A DNA stretch of 64,000 bases from Streptosporangium saharense (GCF_014203715.1 NZ_JACHJP010000004.1:434001-498000); one strand, 5' to 3'. Positions 1-8,617 are shown, counted from the first letter of the stretch. Notes: a model not told the origin generated them from the sequence alone. Program-made: numbers and translations.

Positions 1-2
1 CG

Positions 3-1415
3 ACCTCCCCGGCCGCCAGGGTCTCCACACCCTCGGTGCTGCGGCAGATCGTGGACGGCTGGCGTTTCGTCGGGCGCGACCGGCTGGTTCGCGGCCTGAT
101 CATCGGCATGATCGGCGCGTTCGCCGCCGGGGGCGCGGTGGTCGGGGTGGCCAAGCTCTACGTGCGGGCGCTCGGCGGGGGAGACCCGGCCTACGGCGTG
201 GTGTTCGGCGCGGTCTTCCTCGGGATGGCCGCGGGCATGTTCTTTGGTCCCCGGATGCTGCGGGAGCTGTCCCGGCGCAGGCTGTTCGGGCTGTCGATCA
301 TCGGGGCCGGGGTGGTGCTGGCCGCGGTCGCGCTGGTGCACAACCTGGCGATCGTCGTCATGCTCACGACGCTTCTCGGGGCGTGCGCGGGAACCGCCTG
401 GATCATCGGCTACACCATGATCGGTCTTGAGGTCGAGGACGGGCTGCGGGGCCGTACGTTCTCGTTCCTGCAGTCGTTGGCCAGGGTGACGTTGCTGCTG
501 GTCGTCGCGGTCGTGCCGACGCTGGCCGGTCTGTTCGGCACCCACGGGTTCGTCTTCCGTGGGGAGACGGTCTACATGTTCGACGGCTCCAACCTGGTGC
601 TGCTGATCGGGGCGCTGCTCGCGGTGACCGTCGGTCTCCTCGCGCTGCGGCAGATGGACGACCGGCCCGGCATGTCGGTCCTCGGCGACCTGGTCGCGGC
701 GCTGCGCGGGCACACCAGCCCGGTGCCGGACAGCGACGAGCACCCCAGGGGGATGTTCGTCGCGTTCGAGGGCGGCGAGGGCTCGGGCAAGACCACCCAG
801 TCCCGGCTGCTGGCGATCTGGCTGCGGGACCAGGGCTTCGACGTCGTGCAGACCAGGGAGCCTGGCTCGACCAAGGTCGGCATGCGCCTGCGCGCGATCC
901 TGCTCGACGCCGTGCACCAGGGGCTCTCCGCGAGGTCGGAGGCCCTGCTGTACGCCGCGGACCGGGCCGAGCACGTGGAGAAGGTCATCCGCCCGGCCCT
1001 CGGCAGGGGTTCGCTGGTGATCTCCGACCGCTACGTGGACTCCTCGCTGGCCTACCAGGGGGCGGGCAGGGCGCTCGACCCGGCGGATGTGGAGCGGCTC
1101 AACAGGTGGGCGACGGGCGGCCTCGTCCCCGACCTGACCGTGCTCATCGACACCCCGCCCTCGGTCGGCCTCGCCCGGCTCGGCGGGGCCGCCGACCGGA
1201 TCGAGTCGGAGCCGCTGGAGTTCCACGAGCGGGTGCGGCGCGAGTTCCGCGCGCTGGCCGCCGCCGAGCCCGAGCGCTATCTGGTCGTCGACGGGACGCT
1301 TCCCCAGGATCGGATCTCCCAGATCATCCACGACCGGATGCGCGAGATCATGCCCGACCCGGTGCCGCAGGAGGCGGAGGACGCCACCGGCACCATCCCC
1401 GTCATCCGCGACTGA
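3..1415 (+). CDS. tmk: MFS transporter / thymidylate kinase fusion (5' partial)
   Basis: The reading frame is open from the window edge, so the N-terminus lies outside. The first ~230 visible residues are hydrophobic membrane helices of an MFS-type transporter (second half). After a short linker the protein becomes a thymidylate kinase, which phosphorylates dTMP to dTDP with ATP. The kinase part shows the P-loop GGEGSGKTT (about residues 246-254, counting from the GTG at 36), the SDRYVDSSLAYQG segment (about 330) and a complete C-terminus. Fusion of an MFS half to Tmk is, from family knowledge, common in Streptomyces and Streptosporangiaceae; why the two are joined is not known to me. holB follows after 30 bases in the same direction, the usual tmk-holB pairing. 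Confidence 0.93.
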   Translation, partial: TSPAARVSTPSVLRQIVDGWRFVGRDRLVRGLIIGMIGAFAAGGAVVGVAKLYVRALGGGDPAYGVVFGAVFLGMAAGMFFGPRMLRELSRRRLFGLSIIGAGVVLAAVALVHNLAIVVMLTTLLGACAGTAWIIGYTMIGLEVEDGLRGRTFSFLQSLARVTLLLVVAVVPTLAGLFGTHGFVFRGETVYMFDGSNLVLLIGALLAVTVGLLALRQMDDRPGMSVLGDLVAALRGHTSPVPDSDEHPRGMFVAFEGGEGSGKTTQSRLLAIWLRDQGFDVVQTREPGSTKVGMRLRAILLDAVHQGLSARSEALLYAADRAEHVEKVIRPALGRGSLVISDRYVDSSLAYQGAGRALDPADVERLNRWATGGLVPDLTVLIDTPPSVGLARLGGAADRIESEPLEFHERVRREFRALAAAEPERYLVVDGTLPQDRISQIIHDRMREIMPDPVPQEAEDATGTIPVIRD

Positions 1416-1445
1416 GCCCCGGCTTCCCGGCGGTAGGTTGATGAC

Positions 1446-2624
1446 GTGGGTGTCTTCGATGATCTTGTGGGGCAGGAGCAGGCGGCCCTGACGCTGCGCC
1501 GCGCCGCCGCGGCGGGGGCCGAAATCCTCGCGGGTGGGCGCGGGGCGGGGATGACCCACGCGTGGCTGTTCACCGGTCCACCCGGCTCGGGCAGGGAGGA
1601 GGCCGCCAGGGCCTTCGCCGCCGCGCTCTTCTGTCCCGACCAGGGCTGCGGCCACTGCGACCTGTGCCACCAGGTGGCCATCGGCTCCCACCCTGACCTG
1701 GAGATCGTCCGGCCCCAGGGGCTGTCCTACGGCATCAAGGACACCCGTCAGCTCATCCTGCGCGCGGCCGGGGCGCCGACCCTGGGCCGCTGGCGCGTCG
1801 TGCTGTTCGAGGACGCCGACCGGGCCACGGAGGGTGCGTCGAACGCGCTGCTCAAGGCGATCGAGGAGCCGCCGCCGAGGACCGTCTGGCTGCTGTGCGC
1901 GCCCGCCCCCGACGACATGATGATCACCATCAGGTCGCGCTGCCGTCAGGTCACGCTCGTCACCCCGCCGACCGCCGCGGTCGCCCACGTGCTGGCCACC
2001 CGCGAGAACGTGCCGCCCGCGATGGCGGAGTTCGCCGCCAGGGCCGCCCAGGGGCACATCGACCGGGCCCGCAGGCTGGCGCTGGACGAGGAGGCGCGCA
2101 AGCGCCGCGACGCGGTGCTGTCCATCCCCAGGTCGCTGACCGGGGTCGCCGAGTGCGTCACGGCCGCCGAACGGCTGGTGAAGACCGCCGAGGAGGAGGC
2201 CGCCGCGGTCACCGCGGTCCTGAACGAGTCCGAGGTCACCGAACTACGGAAGATCTACGGCGAGGGCTCCTCAGGCAAGGGGCTCAACAAGGGCCTCATC
2301 CGGGGCGGGGCGGGCGCGCTCAAGGACCTGGAGGACCGGCAGAAGTCCCGGGCCACCAGGACGAAGCGCGACGTCATCGACACGGCGCTGCTCGACCTGG
2401 TCGCGTTCTACCGGGACGTGCTGGCCGTACAGTTCGGGGCGCGGGTCGAGCTGGCCAACGAGGACCGGGGGAACGAGATCGAGGGGCTGGCCCGCTCCTC
2501 GACGCCGGAGGACACCCTGCGCAGGATCGACGCGATCATGCGGTGCCGGGAACGGCTGGCCGCCAACGTCAACCCCCAGATGGCCGTCGAGGCGATGACG
2601 CTGTCGCTGCGGCGCCCGGGCTGA
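1446..2624 (+). CDS. holB: DNA polymerase III subunit delta'
   Basis: This 392-residue protein is the delta' subunit of the clamp loader, which helps load the sliding clamp at primed DNA. It opens with the typical FDDLVGQEQA segment. The Walker A region reads GPPGSGRE, with Arg in place of the catalytic Lys, as expected for the ATPase-inactive delta' subunit. A zinc-binding CPDQGCGHCDLC cluster follows near residue 65, then an SRC-like RSRCRQV segment near residue 165. Start is GTG, 30 bases after tmk, so the two probably form one operon. In many bacteria a ricT/yaaT gene comes next; here it lies about 5 kb downstream, beyond an ECF/glycosyltransferase block. Confidence 0.92.
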   Translation: MGVFDDLVGQEQAALTLRRAAAAGAEILAGGRGAGMTHAWLFTGPPGSGREEAARAFAAALFCPDQGCGHCDLCHQVAIGSHPDLEIVRPQGLSYGIKDTRQLILRAAGAPTLGRWRVVLFEDADRATEGASNALLKAIEEPPPRTVWLLCAPAPDDMMITIRSRCRQVTLVTPPTAAVAHVLATRENVPPAMAEFAARAAQGHIDRARRLALDEEARKRRDAVLSIPRSLTGVAECVTAAERLVKTAEEEAAAVTAVLNESEVTELRKIYGEGSSGKGLNKGLIRGGAGALKDLEDRQKSRATRTKRDVIDTALLDLVAFYRDVLAVQFGARVELANEDRGNEIEGLARSSTPEDTLRRIDAIMRCRERLAANVNPQMAVEAMTLSLRRPG

Positions 2625-2671
2625 CTTTTTTTGATTTTTCGCGGTTGGGTCGGATTTTTCGGGATTTGTAA

Positions 2672-2698
2672 GCAACCCGGGGGCGGTTTCCACGTCTC
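2672..2698 (+). promoter_or_regulatory. Candidate ECF-type promoter of the downstream sigma gene
   Basis: GCAACC at 2672-2677 and CGTCTC at 2693-2698, separated by 15 bases, resemble the AAC / CGTC promoter pattern of ECF sigma factors. Transcription would begin close to the ATG at 2705, giving a nearly leaderless mRNA. This suggests autoregulation by the sigma factor. The spacer is slightly shorter than typical, so this is inference. Confidence 0.45.
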
Positions 2699-2704
2699 TT
2701 GGGC

Positions 2705-3226
2705 ATGCGGGTCGAGACGCTGCACCTGGGGCGCCCTGAACACGCCGAGACGGTCGGCGACCTCTACGCCAACCACGCCCTCGGCCTGACCCGCCTCGCC
2801 CTGGTCATACTCGGCGACCGTGAGTCAGCCGAGGACGTGGTCCAGGACGCCTTCCTCGGCCTCCACCGCCGTTTCCGTGGGCTGCGGGACCCGGCCAAGG
2901 CGCTGGTCTACCTTCGCAGCGCCGTACTGAACAACGCGCGCAGTGTGTTGCGGCGCAGGCGGCTGCCGTCGTGGTTCGCCGGGACCTACGAGCCGCCGGT
3001 CTGGTCGGCGGAGTCGGCGGCGATGCTCGGCGACGAGCGCAGGGCCGTCATGGAGGCGCTGCGGCGTCTGCCTACCCGGCAGCGCGAGGTGCTTCTGCTG
3101 CGGTTCTACGCGGATCTGTCCGAGGAGGAGACCGCCCAGGCCATGGGGGTCGGCCGGGGGACGGTCAAGTCGACAACCCACCGGGCGCTGGGCGCGCTCG
3201 GCCGTCTGCTGGAGGAGGAACGGTGA
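2705..3226 (+). CDS. ECF sigma factor, SigE-like family
   Basis: About 173 residues with the two-domain layout of an extracytoplasmic-function sigma factor. Region 2 contains DRESAEDVVQDAF (about residues 38-50) and region 4 contains LPTRQREVLLLRFYADLSEEETAQAMG followed by the helix-turn-helix GVGRGTVKSTTHRAL. I use ATG 2705 because TTG 2699 lies inside the candidate -10 and the ATG fits a leaderless start. The stop overlaps the GTG of the next gene (GTGA), so the sigma factor and its membrane partner are translationally coupled. This is the usual arrangement of sigma factor and anti-sigma-like regulator. A close paralogue with a damaged 5' end sits at 6.5-7.0 kb. Confidence 0.88.
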   Translation: MRVETLHLGRPEHAETVGDLYANHALGLTRLALVILGDRESAEDVVQDAFLGLHRRFRGLRDPAKALVYLRSAVLNNARSVLRRRRLPSWFAGTYEPPVWSAESAAMLGDERRAVMEALRRLPTRQREVLLLRFYADLSEEETAQAMGVGRGTVKSTTHRALGALGRLLEEER

Positions 3227-4389
3227 ACGCCGCCGAGGAGAGGGTCGTCGCCAGGCTGCGGGACGCGGCCGGGGCGGTCGGGGAGACCGTGGGCGAGGTG
3301 CCCCCCTTCCCCGAGGCGCGCCGTACCGGATGGTGGGCACCGGTGCTGGCGGCCGTGACAGCGGCGGGGGCGGTGGTCGTGACGGCGGCCGCGATGACGG
3401 TTGGGGTGGGAGTGGTCGCCGTGGGGCGGGCGCCGGAGTACTTCGCCGTGGGGGACGAGCACGACGTCGTGTTCCGGCGTTCGGACACGGGTCAGGAGAC
3501 GGGCAGGTTCCCGGTGCCCGAGGCGGGGCTGCGCTTCGGACTGCTGGCCTCGGCGAGGGACGGCTTCTACGTCTCGGCGTCGGCGGACGCGTGCGCGACG
3601 CGGTTCTTCAGGGTACGGCTCGGCCCCGGTGGCGAGGTGGCGCGGGCGGAGCCGCTCACGGTCGAGCTGCCGGAGGGAACCAGGCCGGTCTCCATGGCGG
3701 TCAGCGCGGACGGCGCGAGGCTGGCCTACGGCCTGTCGCGGTGTCCCGGGGCCGGTGCGAACGGCGTCGAGCGGCTGGGGGTGACCGACCTGGCGGGCGG
3801 GGGCAGCCGGGTCTTCGCCTCACACCGTGAGGGGATGGTCAGCCGTCTCTCGGTGACCGGGGACGGGCGGTTTGTTGCTTTTCAGCGGACGGGTGTGGAG
3901 GTTTCCCTGTCGGCGGTGGATGGGCGGGAGGTGCCGGAAGGGACGGTGAGTGCATGGAGGGGTGTTTTTGGGGTTAAGTCCGGCATTCCGGAGGTGTGGG
4001 TGCTTGATGTCGGGGCAGTCGGCACGGGGACCGGGGGCGGCGATCTCGGTGCGGCGCGGCGGGTTGAGTTGCGGGCGGCTTCGGACGTGCCCATGGGGAT
4101 GCACGGAGTGCGGATCAGTGCCGACGGCCGGTCGTTCACGGCGGCGCTCGGTCCGGTTCACTCGGATGGGAAGGGGACCGGGGTGATCGTGCGGTTCGAC
4201 GCCGGGGACGGCGGGCAGACCGAGGTGCTCCACCGGGACGGGACCTCGGGCCTCCGGCTGCTGGGTGGGGACGCCTCCGGTGATCACCCACTGGTACTGC
4301 GGGGTGACGAGATCGGGACCGTCGGAACGGATGGTTACCGGATGTTGCTGCGGGTTCGGGAGCCAACAGGAGTGCGTATCGCCTGGTGA
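3223..4389 (+). CDS. Membrane-anchored putative sigma regulator with beta-propeller-like exterior
   Basis: Start GTG overlaps the sigma-factor stop and has GGAGGAGG immediately upstream. The protein has about 388 residues: a short cytoplasmic N-terminus, one membrane helix rich in Ala/Val (about residues 35-68), then a long outer domain with repeats such as MAVSADGARLAYG and RISADGRSFTAAL, typical of TolB/WD40-like beta-propeller blades. By position it is the probable sensor/anti-sigma partner of the ECF factor, although no classical zinc anti-sigma motif is visible. Around 3860-4150 the third codon positions become less GC-rich (several TTT and GTT codons), unlike the first half. Confidence 0.7.
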   Translation: MNAAEERVVARLRDAAGAVGETVGEVPPFPEARRTGWWAPVLAAVTAAGAVVVTAAAMTVGVGVVAVGRAPEYFAVGDEHDVVFRRSDTGQETGRFPVPEAGLRFGLLASARDGFYVSASADACATRFFRVRLGPGGEVARAEPLTVELPEGTRPVSMAVSADGARLAYGLSRCPGAGANGVERLGVTDLAGGGSRVFASHREGMVSRLSVTGDGRFVAFQRTGVEVSLSAVDGREVPEGTVSAWRGVFGVKSGIPEVWVLDVGAVGTGTGGGDLGAARRVELRAASDVPMGMHGVRISADGRSFTAALGPVHSDGKGTGVIVRFDAGDGGQTEVLHRDGTSGLRLLGGDASGDHPLVLRGDEIGTVGTDGYRMLLRVREPTGVRIAW

Positions 4390-4548
4390 GGGGCATGTTT
4401 CACATCGAGTGGAACCATTCCTGGCTAATTCCCCTCAAAGTTGGGGTGTGCATCGTTAGAATTCCCAGCGAATTTCGATGCATTCGTTATAAAACTACCG
4501 AACTGTGTCCTGTTCGACGGGGATGGACAGGGAAGGACCGGGGGAATC
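4390..4548 (+). promoter_or_regulatory. AT-richer intergenic region, probable promoter of the 4549 operon
   Basis: This 159-base gap is markedly AT-richer than its surroundings and holds TATAAA near 4487-4492 with AT-rich sequence upstream, which would suit a -10 element. It probably drives the two-gene operon that follows. No operator was recognised. Confidence 0.35.
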
Positions 4549-5307
4549 TTGGTCAGCATGGGATCGCGGAGGAGTGTGACGGTGCCAGGGGGCCGGCGAG
4601 CCGTCACCAGCCGCGTGAGAGACGACGACACGTTGCGCATCGAGTGGCCGGAACCGGCCGATGACACGGAGGTCGTCCTGCGGCACGCGGAGACAGGGGA
4701 GGAACGTTCCGGGACAGACCTGACAGGACTGCGGGCCGGGATCTGGCTGGCCTCCCACCGGGGGGAGCCGCTCGCCACCGACGACCCCGGCTTCTCCCTC
4801 GACGACCTGATCGCCTACGCGGGAACCCCCCGTGACCGGGAGATCAGGGCCTTCCGGACATCGGCCGGAATTCTCGCCCTGACCGTCCGCGAGGTCGAGC
4901 CGTACGTCGAGGTGACCGGGGTTGTCGCCGACGGCGGGGTGATCGAGGTCGAGGGCCTGGTCGCCTACGGCGCGCCGTACGAGGGGGCGGCCAGGCTTGT
5001 GGCCGTGCCGCGCAAGGGAGCCGAGCCGGTGAGCGGGCCCGCCACCTTCGGGGGGCGGCGCTTCGGCGGCAGCGTCCTGATCGAGCCGATGGCCGACGGC
5101 CAGGCGCGCAAGCGCGTCTTCTGGGACCTGCACGCCGAGGTCGACGGCGTACGGCTGCCGCTGGCCGCCCGCCTGGACGACGTGGCCGAGAAGAAGGCCA
5201 AGGTGCGCTTCCCCGCCCAGCACGTGGGCCAGATCAGGGTCAGGCCGTACTACACCGACAGCGACAGCCTGGCCGTCGCGCTCAGCGTTGAGGAGGAGGC
5301 CGCGTGA
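4549..5307 (+). CDS. Conserved hypothetical protein coupled to a glycosyltransferase
   Basis: About 252 residues, soluble, no signal peptide or membrane helix. It contains acidic, beta-rich stretches (for example VEVTGVVADGGVIEVEGLVAYG near residue 125) but no catalytic motif that I recognise. The start is TTG 4549 or ATG 4558, with GGAAGG and GGGGGA upstream. Its stop overlaps the start of the glycosyltransferase (GTGA), so the two are co-translated and the protein may act with the transferase in making or modifying a surface polymer. Function unknown. Confidence 0.75.
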   Translation: MVSMGSRRSVTVPGGRRAVTSRVRDDDTLRIEWPEPADDTEVVLRHAETGEERSGTDLTGLRAGIWLASHRGEPLATDDPGFSLDDLIAYAGTPRDREIRAFRTSAGILALTVREVEPYVEVTGVVADGGVIEVEGLVAYGAPYEGAARLVAVPRKGAEPVSGPATFGGRRFGGSVLIEPMADGQARKRVFWDLHAEVDGVRLPLAARLDDVAEKKAKVRFPAQHVGQIRVRPYYTDSDSLAVALSVEEEAA

Positions 5308-6458
5308 GGGTCTCCTATCTGATCCTCAACGCGTACGGCATGGGCGGCACGATCCGTGCCACCTTCGACCTGGCGACCGAGATGTCCGAACGGCATGACG
5401 TCGAGGTGATCAGCGTCTTCCAGCACGCCGACCGGCCGTTCCTGCCGCTGGGGGAGAAGGTCAGGCTGCGCTCGCTGGTGGACCTGCGGCCCGGGGCGCG
5501 GGTGCGCTGGCCGTACACCAGGAAGGCGGAGCGGTTGAGCGCGCAGGAGAGCGCGCTCGTGCACCCCGAGGAGCGCGCCTACGCCTCCTTCACCGCGTGG
5601 AGCGACGAGGTGCTCAGGCGGGAGCTGCGGCGGCTGCGCACCGACGTGCTCGTCACCACCAGGGCCGGGCTGAACATCATGGCCGCCAGGTTCGCCCGCA
5701 GGGGAGTCGTGACGATCGCCCAGGAACACCTGCACTTCGAGGCGCACAAGCCGGGGATCTTCGAGGAGATCCGGCAGTGGTATCCCCGGCTGGACGCCGT
5801 CGTCACCCTCACCGAGGCCGACGAGCGTGACTACCGCGCCATGCTCGGCGAGGCCAGGACCCGGGTCTACACGATCGGCAACGGCCTGGCCGGAGGGCCG
5901 CGCCCGCGCTCGAAGCAGGACAACCGGATCGTGCTGGCCGCGGGCAGGCTGGTCCCGGTCAAGGGTTACGACCGGCTGCTGAAGGCCTTCGCCCAGGTGA
6001 TCAGGAAGCGCCCCGACTGGAAGCTGCGCATCTACGGCGAGGGCCGGGTCGCCGACAAGCTGATGAAGACGTCCGTCAAGCTGCGTCTGCACAACAACGT
6101 CATGTTCATGGGGCCGACGGACGACATCGAGGGCGAGCTGGCCAAGGCCTCGATCCACGCGGTCAGCTCCCGCTTCGAGGGCTTCGGCATGACGATCATC
6201 GAGGCGTTCGCCTGTGGCGTCCCGGTGGTCAGCTTCGACTGTCCCCGGGGTCCTCGGGAGATCATCACCTCCGGTCACGACGGGCTGCTGGTGCCGCCCG
6301 ACGACGTGGACGCCCTGGCCGAGGGGCTGCTGGCGATGATCGACGACGAGGAGGGCAGGCACAGGATGGCGGCCAACGCCCTGCTGACAGCCGAGAAGTA
6401 CGACATCTCCACCATCTCCGACCGCTGGGAGCGGACCTTCACCGACCTCACGCGCTGA
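5304..6458 (+). CDS. Glycosyltransferase family 4
   Basis: 384 residues with the GT-B fold. The N-terminal half begins VSYLILNAYGMGGTIRATFDLA, the Gly-rich acceptor-side loop of family 4 transferases. The C-terminal half contains VLAAGRLVPVKGYDRLLKAF (about residue 210) and the donor-binding segment SRFEGFGMTIIEAFACGVPVVSFDCPRGPREII (about 290), with the conserved EX7E glutamates. It transfers a sugar from a nucleotide-sugar to an unknown acceptor on the cytoplasmic side. No signal peptide is present. It overlaps the upstream hypothetical gene by 4 bases. Confidence 0.88.
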   Translation: MRVSYLILNAYGMGGTIRATFDLATEMSERHDVEVISVFQHADRPFLPLGEKVRLRSLVDLRPGARVRWPYTRKAERLSAQESALVHPEERAYASFTAWSDEVLRRELRRLRTDVLVTTRAGLNIMAARFARRGVVTIAQEHLHFEAHKPGIFEEIRQWYPRLDAVVTLTEADERDYRAMLGEARTRVYTIGNGLAGGPRPRSKQDNRIVLAAGRLVPVKGYDRLLKAFAQVIRKRPDWKLRIYGEGRVADKLMKTSVKLRLHNNVMFMGPTDDIEGELAKASIHAVSSRFEGFGMTIIEAFACGVPVVSFDCPRGPREIITSGHDGLLVPPDDVDALAEGLLAMIDDEEGRHRMAANALLTAEKYDISTISDRWERTFTDLTR

Positions 6459-6577
6459 GGTTTCCGTGTGGTCGGCGCAGCGGCTCCCGGCCCGGGGCGT
6501 CTCTGTGATGTGAAGACCGAACTGCTCTCCCATGGAGAGCCGACGACCATCTCGGGCTGGTACGGCTCGCGCTGCTG

Positions 6578-6997
6578 GTGGTGGGCGACCAGGCCACGGC
6601 CGAGGACGTCGTGCAGGAGGCGTTCGCCCGCACCCACGCGGGCAGACGCCGCCTGCGCGACCCGGGGAAGGCGCTGGCCTACGTTCGTTCCGCGGTGCTC
6701 AACGGCTGTCGTTCCGTGCTGCGGCGCAGGGCGGTGGCGTGGCGGCGGGCCGTGCCGTACGAGCCGCCGGTCTGGTCGGCGGAACACGCGGCGCTGCTCG
6801 GCGAGGAACGCCGCGAGGTGCTCCTCGCCCTGCTCAGGCTGCCCAGGCGGCAGCGGGAGGCGCTCACGCTGCGCTACTACCTCGACCTGCCGGACGCGGA
6901 GATCGCGGAGGTCATGGGCGTGGGGGCGGGCACGGTCAGGTCGACCATCGCGCGTGGGCTGGCCGCCCTCGCCAGGACGCTTGGAGAACAGTCATGA
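6578..6997 (+). CDS. ECF sigma factor, SigE-like, 5' end truncated or frameshifted
   Basis: The 139 residues from GTG 6578 match the paralogue at 2705 from its DRESAEDVVQ segment to the end, including the region 4 helix-turn-helix GVGAGTVRSTIARGL. The same frame stays open upstream to 6509 and encodes the missing part of region 2 (DDHLGLVRLALLVVGDQ), but it contains no ATG, GTG or TTG before 6578. A good upstream start, GTG 6510, is in another frame and would need a shift around 6537-6542. The gene is therefore truncated, frameshifted or affected by a sequencing error. A CGTCTC -10-like hexamer lies at 6498-6503, as in the paralogue. It overlaps the next gene by ATGA. Confidence 0.7.
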   Translation: MVGDQATAEDVVQEAFARTHAGRRRLRDPGKALAYVRSAVLNGCRSVLRRRAVAWRRAVPYEPPVWSAEHAALLGEERREVLLALLRLPRRQREALTLRYYLDLPDAEIAEVMGVGAGTVRSTIARGLAALARTLGEQS

Positions 6998-7701
6998 CCG
7001 AGACGGAGAACCGCCTGCGTGACGCCCTGTCCGCCGCGGCCTCGACCGCCGTGGACATCCGCCCGCTGACCGTGCCTGTGCCTCGCCGCAGGCGGTGGAC
7101 GGTTCCCATCGCGGCAACCGCGGCCGCCGCGTTCGTCGCCGTGTTGCTGACGGTACGGCTCGCCTCTGTTCTGGCCTCTTCCGACGGGAGCGAGGTCATC
7201 GCCATGTCCGTCGGGACTCAGGGTGAGTCCGGCACACCAGGCATCAGGGTCTTCCTGTGTGCCAGCGGTGACACGGCTCTGTACTCCGGGTGCGCGGATG
7301 GGAAGGTCACGGAGAAGGGGAAGGCCGATGTCCAGGCGGCCCTCCAGAACCGGTCCGAGGTGGAGAGCGTCTTCTTCACGGACCAACGGACGGCCTACGA
7401 GGACTTCCGGCGAACGTATAACGACAAAAACCCTGAACTTCTGCAGGTCGTGAAAATCACGGATATGTCGGATAGCTTCACCATCCAGGTCAGGCCAGGA
7501 GCGGACCGGACGGCGCTGCTCGAAGCCGTGAGTAAGCTGCCCGGGGTGACCCAGGCCGCCGACATCGCTTGTCTCGTCGAACGCACATCCTTGAGGTCGA
7601 TCGTCATCCGCATGTTCTTCGGGGACGACGACGAACCGTGTGTCCGGTGGCAGTCAGGGGCAGGTAAGCCGGGTTTTGGGAGTCCCCAGGGACGGTCGTG
7701 A
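6994..7701 (+). CDS. Single-pass membrane protein with FtsX-like extracellular domain, ECF partner
   Basis: About 235 residues starting at ATG 6994, overlapping the sigma stop. The N-terminus is cytoplasmic, then one membrane helix (about residues 28-52), then an outer domain. The segment around KADVQAALQNRSEVESVFF, DFRRTYNDKNPEL and FTIQVRPGADRTALLEAVSKLPGV resembles the extracellular domain of the cell-division protein FtsX. That domain in full-length FtsX couples to cell-wall hydrolases; here only the domain is present, joined to a sigma-linked anchor. Its role is probably to sense envelope state and control the adjacent ECF factor; this is inference. Confidence 0.72.
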   Translation: MTETENRLRDALSAAASTAVDIRPLTVPVPRRRRWTVPIAATAAAAFVAVLLTVRLASVLASSDGSEVIAMSVGTQGESGTPGIRVFLCASGDTALYSGCADGKVTEKGKADVQAALQNRSEVESVFFTDQRTAYEDFRRTYNDKNPELLQVVKITDMSDSFTIQVRPGADRTALLEAVSKLPGVTQAADIACLVERTSLRSIVIRMFFGDDDEPCVRWQSGAGKPGFGSPQGRS

Positions 7702-7756
7702 CGCGTAGGGTGGCTGGCGTGGGCGCTTAGCCGTACTCCCAGCCGCCTGGAGCCAT

Positions 7757-8593
7757 ATGAGCATGATCATGGCCGTGAGCTTCACCCGATACGGCCGGTT
7801 GTACTACCTCGATCCCGGCGGCCACAGCCCCAAGATCGGCGACAAGGTGCTCGTGCCCACCGATGCCGGGCCCGAGGTCGCCGAGTGCGTCTGGGCGCCG
7901 CAGTGGACGAGTGAGGAGATCGACGGCCTGCCGGTGTGCGCGGGTCTCGCCGGGGAGGAGCACCTGACCCGCGACGAGACCAACAGACGTCGGCGGGCCG
8001 AGGCGCGGAGCGTCGCGAAACGGCTGATCAGACGGCACGAACTGCCCATGAAGGTCGTCGGTGTCGACTATCTCGACACGGAGAACGTCTACACGGTCTA
8101 CTTCTCTGCTCCGCACCGGGTCGACTTCCGCCTTCTCGTCCGTGACCTGGCCAGGAACCTTCGTGCCCGGGTAGAGCTACGCCAGATCGGCCCCCGCGAC
8201 GAGGCCCGGATCCAGGGCGGGATCGGCCCCTGCGGCCGTGACCTGTGCTGCGCGACCTTCCTGAAGGACTTCGAACCGGTCTCGGTGCGGATGGCCAAGG
8301 ACCAGGACCTTCCGGTCAACCCCATGCGTATCGCCGGGGCGTGCGGACGGCTGATGTGCTGCCTGAAGTACGAGCACCCCCTCTACACCGAGGCGCAGAG
8401 CAGGATGCCCCGGGTCGGGGCGAAGGTGGAGACCCCCGAGGGCGCGGGAACCGTGGTCGGGCGCAACGTCCCCTCCGACTCGGTGGTCGTCCGTCTCGAC
8501 GACGGCGGACGCCGCTGCGCCTGCCCTTCGGCCTCCGTCTGCTCCCCGAGAAAACAGCACGACGCCGCCTACGGAGACGCCCCCGGCGTGTGA
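7757..8593 (+). CDS. ricT: PSP1 / RicT family protein
   Basis: 278 residues with the PSP1 C-terminal domain. Family hallmarks are visible: GVDYLDTENVYTVYFSAPHRVDFR, then the cysteine pairs in GIGPCGRDLCCATFL and ACGRLMCCLKYEHPLY that bind an iron-sulfur cluster in Bacillus RicT (YaaT). In Bacillus RicT works with RicA and RicF in RNA maturation; an actinobacterial role is not established to me. ATG codons at 7757, 7763 and 7769 are all possible; GGAG at 7749-7752 suits 7763 best. In Bacillus the gene follows holB; here it is separated from holB by about 5 kb. A strong terminator straddles its stop codon. Confidence 0.85.
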   Translation: MSMIMAVSFTRYGRLYYLDPGGHSPKIGDKVLVPTDAGPEVAECVWAPQWTSEEIDGLPVCAGLAGEEHLTRDETNRRRRAEARSVAKRLIRRHELPMKVVGVDYLDTENVYTVYFSAPHRVDFRLLVRDLARNLRARVELRQIGPRDEARIQGGIGPCGRDLCCATFLKDFEPVSVRMAKDQDLPVNPMRIAGACGRLMCCLKYEHPLYTEAQSRMPRVGAKVETPEGAGTVVGRNVPSDSVVVRLDDGGRRCACPSASVCSPRKQHDAAYGDAPGV

Positions 8594-8605
8594 GCCGGGG
8601 GCGTC
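8576..8605. terminator. Bidirectional hairpin between convergent genes
   Basis: GACGCCCCCGGC (8576-8587) pairs perfectly with GCCGGGGGCGTC (8594-8605) around a 6-base loop that contains the TGA of the upstream gene. It can end transcription of both the PSP1 gene and the minus-strand operon ending at 8618. There is no long T run, as usual in actinomycetes. Confidence 0.75.
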
Positions 8606-8617
8606 AGCCGGAGACGA

